This document shows, piece by piece, positions 1 through 8,693 of a DNA stretch of 12,500 nucleotides; position 1 is the first letter of the stretch, and every line of letters starts with the position of its first letter. The stretch is from positions 1-12,500 of the forward strand of contig MCFG01000588.1 of NCBI GenBank assembly GCA_002104895.1. The letters are read 5' to 3'. The position numbers were made by a program, and so were the translations under genes. Under the pieces are notes generated by a model, which had not been told where the DNA came from, did no database searches, and worked only from the letters and a program-made list of their open reading frames with translations. Source of the DNA: Anaeromyces robustus. Its lineage: Eukaryota > Neocallimastigomycota > Neocallimastigomycetes > Neocallimastigales > Neocallimastigaceae.

Positions 1-47
1 TTCAAGAATTATTGGGTGAAATTATTTTAAATGGTTTTATTTTTTAA
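1..47 (+). other. Possible 3' end of an upstream gene (doubtful)
   Basis: The first 34 or so bases contain clearly more G and C than the following hundreds of bases, which is how exons look elsewhere in this window. Two plus-strand frames are open from the left edge: frame 1 reads FKNYWVKLF and stops with TAA at 28-30, and frame 3 reads QELLGEIILNGFIF and stops with TAA at 45-47. On the minus strand there is neither an ATG nor a usable AG acceptor to open a reading frame. Neither short tail resembles the C-terminus of gene A (SADKN), so an upstream CotH copy is not supported. The piece is too short to identify and could be chance. Confidence 0.2.
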
Positions 48-2390
48 TTTAAAATAATATTATATAATAATAATAATAATAATAAAAATTTTTTTTTATT
101 TTATTTAATTAATTAAAATATAATAAATATCAATAATTATAATATAATAAAATAATCTATAAATGTTACTATATTTTTATAGATTACATTATTTATATTT
201 ATTAATATTTATATATATACAATTATTAATATACAATATTTATATTTATATTTATATGTATTGTATATATAATTTATTAATATTAAAAATAAATATTATA
301 ATTGATAATAATAATAATTAAATAATAATAATAAAAAAGTATAATTATTATTATAATTATAGTTAGTTTCAAATTAATAATAATAATTATAAAAATAAAC
401 TAATCATAATTAATAAATAATAATCATGAATATTAATAAATAGTAATAAATATCATATTATTAAATATAGTTAATAATTAATAATAATAATAATAATAAT
501 AAGATTATTATTAATTAATTAATTATTTATTATTTATTATTATTATTTATTATTATTTATTATTATTTAGTATTTCCATATTATTAACTATTATTATTTA
601 TTATTTATTATTCATTATCAATTATTATTAATTCTTTTTTTATTATTTAAATTATTGGCATAAATTCTTTGATCTTAATATAAAAGGAAATTAAAAAAAT
701 GATTTTATTTTTTTTTTATGAATGGAAAAATTTTTATTTAATATTTTTAATATAATTTAATATATTTTATTATATATTAACTAATTGAAAACTTTATTAT
801 ATATAATATAAAAATAATTTTAATATAATATAATATATAAATAAATTAATATATTAAATATATTAATATTATAGTTGCACATAAAACTACATTATTAATT
901 AAAAATTAAAAATTTTAATAATTAAATGGATGAAACAATTAATATTTAAATATTATTTATAAATAATATAAATGAATAATAATAAATAAATGTATCATCC
1001 TATATAAATATTTATATATTAATATTATATAATAATGTATATTAATATATAATAATATATAATAATATATCTTTAGATTATTGAACAAAATTTTAATTCA
1101 AATTTAACAATACAAAAAAAGAAATAATCATAATAAATAAATAAATAAATAAATACTATATAATTAAATAAATAATACTTTAATAAATATTATTTTAATT
1201 AAATGAATGAATAAATAAATTTTAAATTAAATAATCATGGATTCTATTCATATAAATTAATTATTATTTATTATTTATTATTATTTATTATTTATTAATT
1301 ATTATTTATTATTTATTATTATTATTTTTAACATTACACAAAAACTGTATAAAATAATAAATTTTTAAAATGATAAAAAAATGCCTTTTTTTTTTTATAT
1401 TTTAATTTAATAAAATACTATAAAAAATAATGATTATTCAATAATAAAATAATAAAAAAAAATTAATAAATAAAAAAATTAATAATTAATTATTTAATAT
1501 TTAATATTTAATAATTATTATTTATTATATTATTATAATTTTGTTTTTTTTTTTTATTATTAATATTATCAATTATTAATATAATAAAATTATAATAATT
1601 ATTAAAAAAAATTAATTTTTTTTTAAAAAAAAAAAAATGAAATAAAAATTAAATATTAAATAAATCATAAAAATAATTTAAATGAAACACAAAACTAATT
1701 AATTATCATAATAATTTTTTTAAAAAAATTTTTTTTTTCCTTTTTCTTTTTCTTTTTTTTTTTTTTTTTTTTTTTAATTTAATAATTGAATAAAATAAAA
1801 TAAAAAAAAAATAAAAAAAAAAATAAAAAATAATGAATTAAAAGTCTTTTTTTTTTATATAATAAAAGTGAAAAGATAAAAAATAACATTTTTACTTTTA
1901 TTATTTAAAAAAAAAAAAGATAAATATTATAATTACAAATTATAGATTTTAAAAGAAACAAGACATATAAAACTAAAAATATTCTTAAAGTAATTAATAA
2001 TTTTTTTTATATAGCAATTTAAATTTAATAATTATGATAATAAATATAATAAATGGCTTTTTTAAAAAAAAATATTTACAATTACAAAATTGATTAATAA
2101 ATGCTAAATAAAAAAAAAAAGAAATTTATTGAAAAAAAAATATAATACAAATATATAAAAAAATTTTAAAAAGTTTTCAAATGAAAAAAAGAAAGTAATT
2201 TAAAAATTGAAAAAGAAAAAATAGAAAAAAAAAAAAAAAACTAATTACCTTTTTATTTATATATTTTTTAAAGTATAATAATGATAAGAAAAAAAAATTT
2301 TATTAAAAAAAATAAATAAAAAATAATGAAATATAAAATATAATAGGGAATAGTTTAAAATATATATACTTTTATATATATATAAATATG

Positions 2391-2413
2391 ATAGATAGAT
2401 AGATAGATAGATA
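2391..2413. repeat. GATA tetranucleotide microsatellite
   Basis: A tandem run of the tetranucleotide GATA/TAGA, five to six units, about 600 bp upstream of the gene A start codon. It stands out because it carries regular G residues in otherwise pure A/T DNA. It is probably a slippage microsatellite. A factor-binding role is possible but nothing shows it. Confidence 0.8.
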
Positions 2414-2855
2414 TTAAAAATAGTTTTTTTTAAAACTAATTTTAATATATATTCATATAAACAAAATAAGAAAAAGAATAATATTAATATTAATTTTCAT
2501 TCTTAACAACTTAATTTCATTTTTCATTTTCTTTTTCATTTTTTAATTATTATTTCAAAATTTAATAATTTAATTTAATTTATATTATTTTATTTTATTT
2601 TATTATATAAATTCTTTTATGTATATAATTTATTATATTAATTATTAATAATTAATTTTCTTTTTTTTTAATAAACTTTAGGTATTTTTGTCTTTGTTTC
2701 ATAAAATAATATAGATAATAAATATAAAATTAATAATAGATAGAAAAAAACTAATATAATCAAAATAACTCAATAATAATAGAAATAAAAATAAAATAAT
2801 GCAATAAAATTTAAATATAAAATTACAAATAAAACTATACAATAAATAAATAAAA

Positions 2856-2858
<3 letters not shown>

Positions 2859-2888
<30 letters not shown>
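2859..2888. repeat. TAA trinucleotide microsatellite
   Basis: Ten consecutive TAA units upstream of gene A. It creates the spurious poly-Tyr open frame on the minus strand. No function is implied. Confidence 0.8.
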
Positions 2889-2893
<5 letters not shown>

Positions 2894-2997
2894 ACAATAA
2901 TACAATTATAGAATAATAAATAAATAAATAAATAAAATAGAAATAAAATTTTTCAATTTCAATTTTTCTTAAATATACAACAATAAAATATATCACA

Positions 2998-5491
2998 ATG
3001 AAGTCTTTTCTTTTCTCTTTAATAATAGGTAAATATATTTGATATTATAAAAATAAAAATAAAAATAACAATAAAAAAAAACATAAATAAGAATAAAATA
3101 AAAATTTATAATAAATAATCTACTATATATATAATATATAACATATTTTATTAATATATATTTATTTTTTTTTTATTTTTATTTTTATTTTAATAATAGT
3201 ATTAACATATATTGTTAATACCAGTTTAGCAGTTTCATTTAAAGTATTATGTTCTGTTGAAGATTATCAAGGTTCTGGTATGACTGTATATATTGATGGA
3301 AATCCACAACCTATGACTAAATCTGGTAATGGAATTTTATATGTACTTGATTATCAAGGTACTCCTAATCAATATTATTATGAAGTTACTGGTACTGCTT
3401 TAAATGAATTAACGATGTTTGGTACTCCAAGAACTTGGGATTCTGGAAGTACCACTACTTTTTATGAAGTTTTTGGTCGTTTTCGTACTATTGGTGATGA
3501 TATTTTACAAACTATACCAAGACTTTATCCTCCACTTCCAGGTTATGATAAATATTCTCAACTTTTCCAAGAAGGGGAATTAGCTGTTATTAATGTTCGT
3601 ATGACAGATTCCGATTATATTAATTTAACTTCTTTAACTTCAAATACTGAACCAAGTTTTATCGTTGAATTCGATTTATATACGTAAGTAAAAAAAATAA
3701 AAAATAAAATAAAATAAAAAATAAAAAAAAAAAAAACAATATTTCAATATTTATATATAAAACATAAAAAAAAAACAATATTTCAATATTTATTTATAAA
3801 ACATGAAAAAAAAAAACAATATTTATATATAAAATATAAAATTATTAAATTATATATTTTTTATAATTATTTTTATTGATATTCCCTTTATTTTATTTAT
3901 ATATATACAATATATTAGCCCATATGAAGAATTTCATTTCACAAATGCAACATTTAAATTATCTGGTCAAGGTTCTAGAGGTCAAGAAAAGAAACCATAC
4001 AAGTTAGATCTTACTCCAGATGAATCTGATAAATCAAATTCTGAAATTTATAATCGTAAAGAATTTAAACTTCGTAGTCTTCGTTTTGATGAAAGTGGTA
4101 TTAAGAATAAAATTGCAGGTGATATTGCTGAATCTTTAGGTTTACCTATTACTCAAGCTGCTCCTTGTCGTTTATATATTAATAATCATCCTTATGGTTT
4201 ATATGAATTAGCTGATATGTATAAAAAGAAATTTGTAAGAACTTTCTTTAATGTTGAATCCAATACTGATGGTAAAGTTTATGGTTCATTATACAAGGTA
4301 AAATATTAATATAATATAATAAATAAAAAAATATAAAAAAAAATATAAAAAAAAATATAAAAAATATATAAAAAAAAATATAAAGAAAATATAAATATTA
4401 TATATATATATATATATTATTTATATTTATGTTATTGGTAAAAAAAATTTTTTTTATTAAAAAATATATATAATTATTGTTATTACAATTTTTTTATAAT
4501 AAAAAATAGGGTGTTTCTGGTAAATATCCAGCTTATTTATATACTGATTTTGGTACTGAAACTGTTCAAAGACTTTATGAAAGTGTTATTGCTCCAACTG
4601 CTGGATATGATCCACATCAAGATATTAATAACATGATGACGTAAGTTTAAATTATATTTAATATAAATATAAATAAAATTTATTTTTTTATTATTTATTT
4701 TTTTTTTTGTGTTCAAAAAAAAAAAAAGTAAAAAATTAAATTTTTTTTTTAAATATTTAAAGAATTCTATTTTTCTAAAATTTATTATAAAAAAAGATCT
4801 TTAAAAATTTAAATTTTTAATATTAGATTTTAGAAAAATAGAATTCTTTAAGATTTTTTTTTTTTTCTTTTTTCTTTTTTTTATATTATTGCATATAGTT
4901 TTTTTAATTTTAATTTGTATAAATTAATAAATTTAATTAATTTAAACTTTTTTAAATCATATTTTTTTTTTTTTAATTTTTATATTTTACCAAAAAATAA
5001 AAACAAAAACAAAAACAAAAACAAAAAAAATATTAATTATTAATATTATTATTTTACTTAATAATATTTTTATAATATTTTTATATATCTTATTATAATA
5101 TATATTTTTAAAAATAGTTGGTTAGCTAATTTACCAGATAATGCTTCAAAAGAAGAAATTGAAAAACAATTTGATATTGATATGTTTTTAAAATAGTAAG
5201 TAAAACATTTATAGAATATAAAATATAATTGACACAATAAAAAAAAATTTTTAATATTTATATATTTATGTTTATAAATAATATTAACTATTATAATTAT
5301 TATTATTTTTTATATTTTATAGTATGATTATTGAATATTTAGTTTGTCAATGGGATGGGTAAATATTAAATAATTATATTAATTATAATTTATAAATTAA
5401 TTTATCATAAAACAAAAAAATTTAAAAAAAAAAATTTTTTTTTTAACATTTTATTTATATTAAATTTATATATATATAATATATATTTTTG

Positions 5492-5550
<59 letters not shown>

Positions 5551-6322
5551 GTTATATTGGTAATGGTAATAATTTCTTAATCTACATTGAACCAAATAAT
5601 GGAAAATATCATTTCTTCTCTTACGATTTTGATATTACTTTTGGTAAATGGTGTAAATCTAGTACAGTAAGTATAGATAAAAAAATAAATAAATAAATAA
5701 ATTAAATAAATTAAATAAATAAATAAATAAATTAATAAATAAATTAAATATTAATTTTTATTACTTCTTTATATATTTATATTTATAATTACAATAATAA
5801 ATTATAAATTTTTTTATTATAATAAAATAAAAATAAAAATAAAAATAGGGATCATTTGATGAATTTATAACTAATGTAAAACCAAATGGTACTTATGGTG
5901 GTGAACCAAAAAGAGAACCTTTACTTTATTCTAAAATTATTAAAAACCCAAATATTAAACCAATGTTTGAAGACTTAATAAAAGAAATTGTTGGTAATTT
6001 ATTTAATATGGAAGCTTTAGAACCTAGAATAAATTATTTCGCTGAATTTTTAAAACCTGATTTATATTGGGATATTGAATCCTATCAATATATTCAAACT
6101 AAAACTTTTTCTAATGCTGATCAACAAAATTTACCAACAAAAGAAGTTGTTGATGCTCAATTTGATAAAATGGCAAATCCAGAAAATTTATTAGCCTTTA
6201 TTAAAGCAAGATCAGAAAATACTGCACAAGTTTATGGTATTACTAATCTTCAAGCTAAAGGAAAATATGGTACTGTTGGAGGAAAAATTATGTCATTTAA
6301 AGTATCAGCTGATAAAAATTAA
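2998..6322 (+). CDS. Secreted CotH kinase family protein, gene A (8 exons, complete)
   Basis: Join 2998-3028, 3200-3683, 3919-4297, 4510-4640, 5118-5195, 5323-5358, 5552-5666, 5849-6322; 575 codons plus TAA. All seven introns are GT...AG and every acceptor is TAG. The ATG has A at -3, and exon 1 plus the start of exon 2 gives a signal peptide (MKSFLFSLII, then VLTYIVNTSLA; likely cleavage after Ala21). Residues 22-172 form a beta-rich N-terminal domain seen in fungal CotH proteins, including GRFRTIG, QTIPRLYPPLPGY and FQEGE. The CotH domain starts near 175: SGQGSR (187-192), KKPYKLDL (196-203), RLYINN..YGLYELAD (256-271), YGSLYKG (293-299), QWDG (377-380), GNGNNFLIY (383-391) and SYDFDITFG (403-411). 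By family analogy Asp379, Asn387, Asp405 and Asp407 are the nucleotide/metal-binding candidates. CotH proteins are atypical protein kinases; this one probably works in the secretory pathway or outside the cell. Sequons lie at Asn152, 181, 350 and 431. There are only four cysteines after the signal peptide, with no dockerin, membrane anchor or HDEL tail. The substrate is unknown. The family call is firm; activity is inferred. Confidence 0.92.
3684..3918 (+). other. Intron 2 of gene A, with a 39-41 bp tandem repeat
   Basis: Donor GTAAGT at 3684 and acceptor ATTAG ending at 3918, phase 2. It joins Tyr171/Thr172 at the end of the N-terminal domain to Pro173 at the start of the CotH region. The interior holds a direct repeat: unit 1 at 3737-3775, unit 2 at 3776-3816 and a shortened third copy at 3817-3840. 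Each begins CAATATTT and ends in an A run. Unspliced transcript would stop at once, because the donor creates ACG TAA. Confidence 0.88.
3737..3840. repeat. Tandem repeat of about 40 bp inside intron 2 of gene A
   Basis: Two nearly identical units of 39 and 41 bp (3737-3775 and 3776-3816) followed by a 24-bp partial unit (3817-3840). Units share CAATATTTCAATATTTAT then TATAAAACAT and a poly-A stretch. Unit 3 lacks the second CAATATT. The pattern fits slippage or unequal exchange within the intron. The corresponding intron of gene B has no such repeat. Confidence 0.75.
4757..4851. repeat. Perfect 25-bp inverted repeat (hairpin) in intron 4 of gene A
   Basis: The left arm at 4757-4781 (TTAAAGAATTCTATTTTTCT followed by AAAAT) is the exact reverse complement of 4827-4851, with a 45-nt spacer. 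The arms contain GAATTC and CTATTTTTCTA, so the match is not a trivial A-run/T-run pairing. The transcript could fold into a 25-bp stem. The structure could be a small MITE-like insertion, a snapback element or an RNA structure affecting splicing. No target-site duplication could be identified with confidence in the flanking A/T runs. Confidence 0.85.
4999..5022. repeat. AAAAAC hexanucleotide microsatellite
   Basis: Four AAAAAC units in intron 4 of gene A, about 95 bp before the acceptor. A simple repeat; no role apparent. Confidence 0.75.
5323..5358 (+). other. 36-nt micro-exon 6 of gene A
   Basis: This 36-nt exon sits between introns of 127 and 193 bp. It codes residues 369-379 and parts of codons 368 and 380: MIIEYLVCQWD. 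It ends two bases into the Gly codon of the QWDG motif, so the presumed catalytic Asp379 is its last complete codon. Gene B has an exon of exactly the same length at 11799-11834 that differs by one residue (Val to Ile). Skipping it would keep the frame (36 is a multiple of 3) but remove the Asp. Confidence 0.88.
5497..5547. repeat. TAA trinucleotide microsatellite (17 units) in intron 6 of gene A
   Basis: Seventeen TAA units run almost to the acceptor of intron 6 (AG at 5550-5551). It occupies the place of a polypyrimidine tract, so this intron is recognised without one. The repeat length is probably polymorphic. Confidence 0.85.
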
Positions 6323-6466
6323 GAAAAAAAAAAAGAGATAAAGAAAAAGATAATTTAATTCATCCGTCTATCCATCAATCAATCAAAAAAATGAAAAAAT
6401 AATATAAAAAAAAATTAAAAAAAAAAAAAAAATTATATAAATAAATATAAATAATTTTTATTTATT
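6323..6466 (+). other. Presumed 3' UTR and polyadenylation region of gene A
   Basis: After the TAA at 6320-6322 comes A-rich DNA with a small C-containing island at 6361-6386 (CATCCGTCTATCCATCAATC and following bases), which is more complex than the desert beyond it and is probably transcribed. AATAAA-like hexamers occur, for example at 6440-6445, but they are frequent by chance at this base composition. The cleavage site therefore cannot be fixed. Confidence 0.35.
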
Positions 6467-6502
6467 AAAAAAAAAAAGAAGAGAAGAAGAAAAAGAAGGA
6501 AA

Positions 6503-6534
<32 letters not shown>

Positions 6535-6562
6535 TCAAAAAAAAAAAAAAAAGAAGAAGAAA
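6467..6562. repeat. Polypurine tract downstream of gene A
   Basis: An uninterrupted run of A and G at 6467-6534 (68 nt, with GAAGA and GAAAA motifs) resumes at 6537-6562 after a TC. A pyrimidine-only tract follows about 100 bp later. Such strand-asymmetric tracts can form triplex or R-loop structures near gene ends. No function can be read from the sequence. Confidence 0.7.
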
Positions 6563-6667
6563 TAAATTGAAAAAAGCAAAACAAAAACTTTTTATTAAAT
6601 TTAAATTTAAATCAATCAATATAAATTTAGATTTATTTTTACTTTTAATAAAAAAAAAGCTTTTAAG

Positions 6668-6704
6668 TTTTCTTTTTTCTTTTTTTCTTTTTTTTTTTTT
6701 TTTT
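6668..6704. repeat. Polypyrimidine tract
   Basis: Thirty-seven consecutive pyrimidines, mostly T with three C residues, followed to 6780 by further T-rich CTTT stretches. It lies about 100 bp after the polypurine tract and is of opposite strand character, so the two could pair imperfectly in a single strand. Confidence 0.65.
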
Positions 6705-6930
6705 AATTATTTCTTTTAATTAAATTCTTTTTATTTTTTTTTTTTTCACATTCTTTATTTCTTTTTCTTTTTTCTTTTTATATATATATAAATATATAAT
6801 ACAAAATTTTAATTTATTACACACCCTTTTTTTAAAAAAAAAAATTTTTTTTTTTTTTTTTGTTATAAATTATTTATTATAATAATTTTATCTTATTATA
6901 CTTAAAAAAAAATATAAGTTAAAATTATTT

Positions 6931-6934
<4 letters not shown>

Positions 6935-6975
<41 letters not shown>
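6935..6975. repeat. Poly(A) homopolymer of 41 nt
   Basis: Forty-one consecutive A residues. The sequence upstream of it is ordinary A/T DNA with no coding trace, so there is no evidence that this is a retroposed tail. The exact length should be treated as uncertain because such runs are hard to sequence. Confidence 0.8.
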
Positions 6976-6977
<2 letters not shown>

Positions 6978-7333
6978 ATTTATCGCTTTACTTTGTTATT
7001 TTATTATCTAACAAAAAAAATAATAATTATAATTTATATACATTAACTTTTTTTTTTTTTTTTTTTATTAAATAATAATAAAAAAAAAAATAATGATAAT
7101 TAATAATAATAAAAATAATAATAATTATAATAATTATAAATAATTAGATAAATTTTTATAATTAAAAATTATTTATTATTTATTAATTTTTTTTCCCCTT
7201 TTTTTCCTTTTTTTTTTTTTATTTTTTTTTTTTTTTTATTTTTTATTATTATAATTATATTATTATTATTAATAGTATATATTTTTTTACTATATATAAG
7301 AATATTGTGATATAAAATAATATAATAAGAAAT

Positions 7334-7337
<4 letters not shown>

Positions 7338-7372
<35 letters not shown>
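7338..7372. repeat. Poly(A) homopolymer of 35 nt
   Basis: Thirty-five consecutive A residues followed by GGATAATA. As with the run at 6935, nothing coding precedes it and the length may be inexact. Confidence 0.8.
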
Positions 7373-7376
<4 letters not shown>

Positions 7377-7770
7377 AATAAAAAAAGTTAGGTTATATGT
7401 ATGATATATAGAAATTTTATAGATAATAAAATAATCTTGTTTTTTTTTTTAATTATAATACAAAAATACAAAAAAGAAAATAATTGGAATTACAACAAAA
7501 AAACAAAAAAAAATTAAGTAGAAATAAATATATAGTTTTACTTATTTTGTTTTTGTTTTTGTTTTTTCTAATTTAATTTAATTCTTTTTTATTGTATTTT
7601 CAAATAATTAAAAAAAAAAAAAAAATAACAATAAATATAGAAATAAAAAAAAAAATAGAAATAATATAGATAATTATAGAGATAGAAAAAATATATATAT
7701 ATATATATATAAAATAAAAGAGAATATATATATATATATATTTTTTTTTTTCTTAAAAAAAAAAAAAAAA

Positions 7771-7920
7771 CAAATAAAATATAAAAAAAAAAAAAAAAAA
7801 ACAAATAAAATATAATAAAAATAAATTAAGAAAAAAATAAAAATAAAAAGTAAATAAATTAAAAATAAATAAAAAAGTAAATAAATTAATAAATAAAAAA
7901 GTAAATAAATAAATAAATAA
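7771..7920. repeat. Short degenerate tandem repeats
   Basis: Two families sit side by side. CAAATAAAATATAA occurs at 7771 and again at 7802, each copy preceded by a long A run, giving a period of 31 bp. Further right, GTAAATAAAT starts at 7850, 7877 and 7901, with periods of 27 and 24 bp. Both look like slippage products in A-rich DNA. Confidence 0.55.
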
Positions 7921-8059
7921 AAATATGATTAAATTAAAAGTAAAATAGAAACAATAATAACAATAATAAAAAAAGAAACTTTAAAAGGTCTTTTTTTTTT
8001 TATTATTTTTTTTTTTTTTTTTTAAAAGTAAAAATCTTTTTATATTTATTTGGGAACAT

Positions 8060-8080
8060 GATTCAAGATTCAAGGATTCA
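8060..8080. repeat. Triple GATTCA direct repeat
   Basis: Three GATTCA copies in 21 bp, inside a small island (about 8050-8095) that has more G and C than its surroundings and lies about 1.26 kb before the gene B start. It could be a factor-binding cluster or a relic of something older. No known site is recognised. Confidence 0.5.
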
Positions 8081-8693
8081 TTAATTAGATCAATTTATAT
8101 TAATAAAAATATTAAAAAAAAAATAATATTAAAAATAATATTAAAAAATATTAAAATTTTTATAAAGTTTAGTTTTGTTTTGTTTTATATAGTTTCTAAA
8201 CAAAAAATTATTATTTAAATAATAAATAATAATAAAAATTGTTTATTTCATTAAAATTGTCTATTTCATTTATTATTATTATTATTATTTTTTTTATATT
8301 AATTTTTTTTATTATTTTTTGATTGTAATAATAAGGTAGTTGTTTTTCTCACTTCTAATTAATAAATAAATTAATTAATATTAATACTACTTTATTAATA
8401 ATAAAAATTCCATCAAATGTCACCCTACCAGAAAAAAAAAATTAATTTTTTTTTCTTATATATAATTAAAAAAAAAAAAAAAAATAATTATATCATATTA
8501 AATTTTATTTAATTTTGATGACTCTTCTCAAAAAAGTAAAAAGTATATTATTTTTGATTTGATATTTTTCCTTTTTTTTTTTGAACTTTATTTTTTATTA
8601 TATAGTTTATATTCATTACTATTATTTTTCATTTTAATTAACAATTTATTGATTTATTTATTTATTTTTTTTAATTCATTAACCTTAAAATAA

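Larger units (their letters stand above)
48..2997. other. Gene-free A/T desert upstream of CotH gene A
   Basis: Almost pure A/T with no exon-like block: long stretches built from TAA, TTA and TTTATT units, A and T homopolymers, and stops in every frame. The only long open frame is on the minus strand at 2699-2905 and encodes a Tyr/Ile/Phe-only peptide from an AAT repeat, so it is not a gene. Visible repeats are a GATA microsatellite (2391-2413) and a TAA run (2859-2888). The promoter and 5' UTR of gene A must lie at the right end, where 2941-2997 is slightly richer in C and runs to the ATG in an A-rich context. No TATA box or factor site can be singled out, because the whole region is TATA-like. 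Confidence 0.7.
4641..5117 (+). other. Intron 4 of gene A (477 bp), with a perfect inverted repeat
   Basis: Donor GTAAGT at 4641, acceptor AATAG ending at 5117, phase 2, splitting Thr342. It is the longest intron of this gene and more than twice the 215 bp of its counterpart in gene B. The extra length includes a perfect 25-bp inverted repeat (4757-4781 with 4827-4851) and an AAAAAC microsatellite (4999-5022). No reading frame or small RNA gene can be recognised in it. Confidence 0.88.

Noticed and set aside
2699-2905. Minus-strand open frame of 68 codons, mostly Tyr, Ile, Phe and Leu
   Set aside because: It is the translation of a TAA/ATT repeat and A/T-rich flanks; no domain, no varied amino acid use and no exon-like composition.
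3280-3687. Intronless 135-codon gene starting at ATG 3280 and stopping at TAA 3687
   Set aside because: The ATG is internal to exon 2 (Met38), the coding frame continues upstream to an intron acceptor, and the stop is formed by the intron 2 donor. The same holds for 9796-10170 in gene B.
5963-6322. Stand-alone 119-codon gene starting at ATG 5963
   Set aside because: It is the 3' part of exon 8 of gene A; coding similarity to gene B extends upstream through the acceptor at 5848.
6935-7372. Retroposed gene copies marked by the two long poly(A) runs
   Set aside because: No coding trace, reverse transcriptase fragment or target-site duplication could be found beside either run; long A runs are common in this DNA.
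7589-7804. Minus-strand open frame of 71 codons rich in Phe and Tyr
   Set aside because: Created by A runs and an AT dinucleotide repeat; low complexity throughout.
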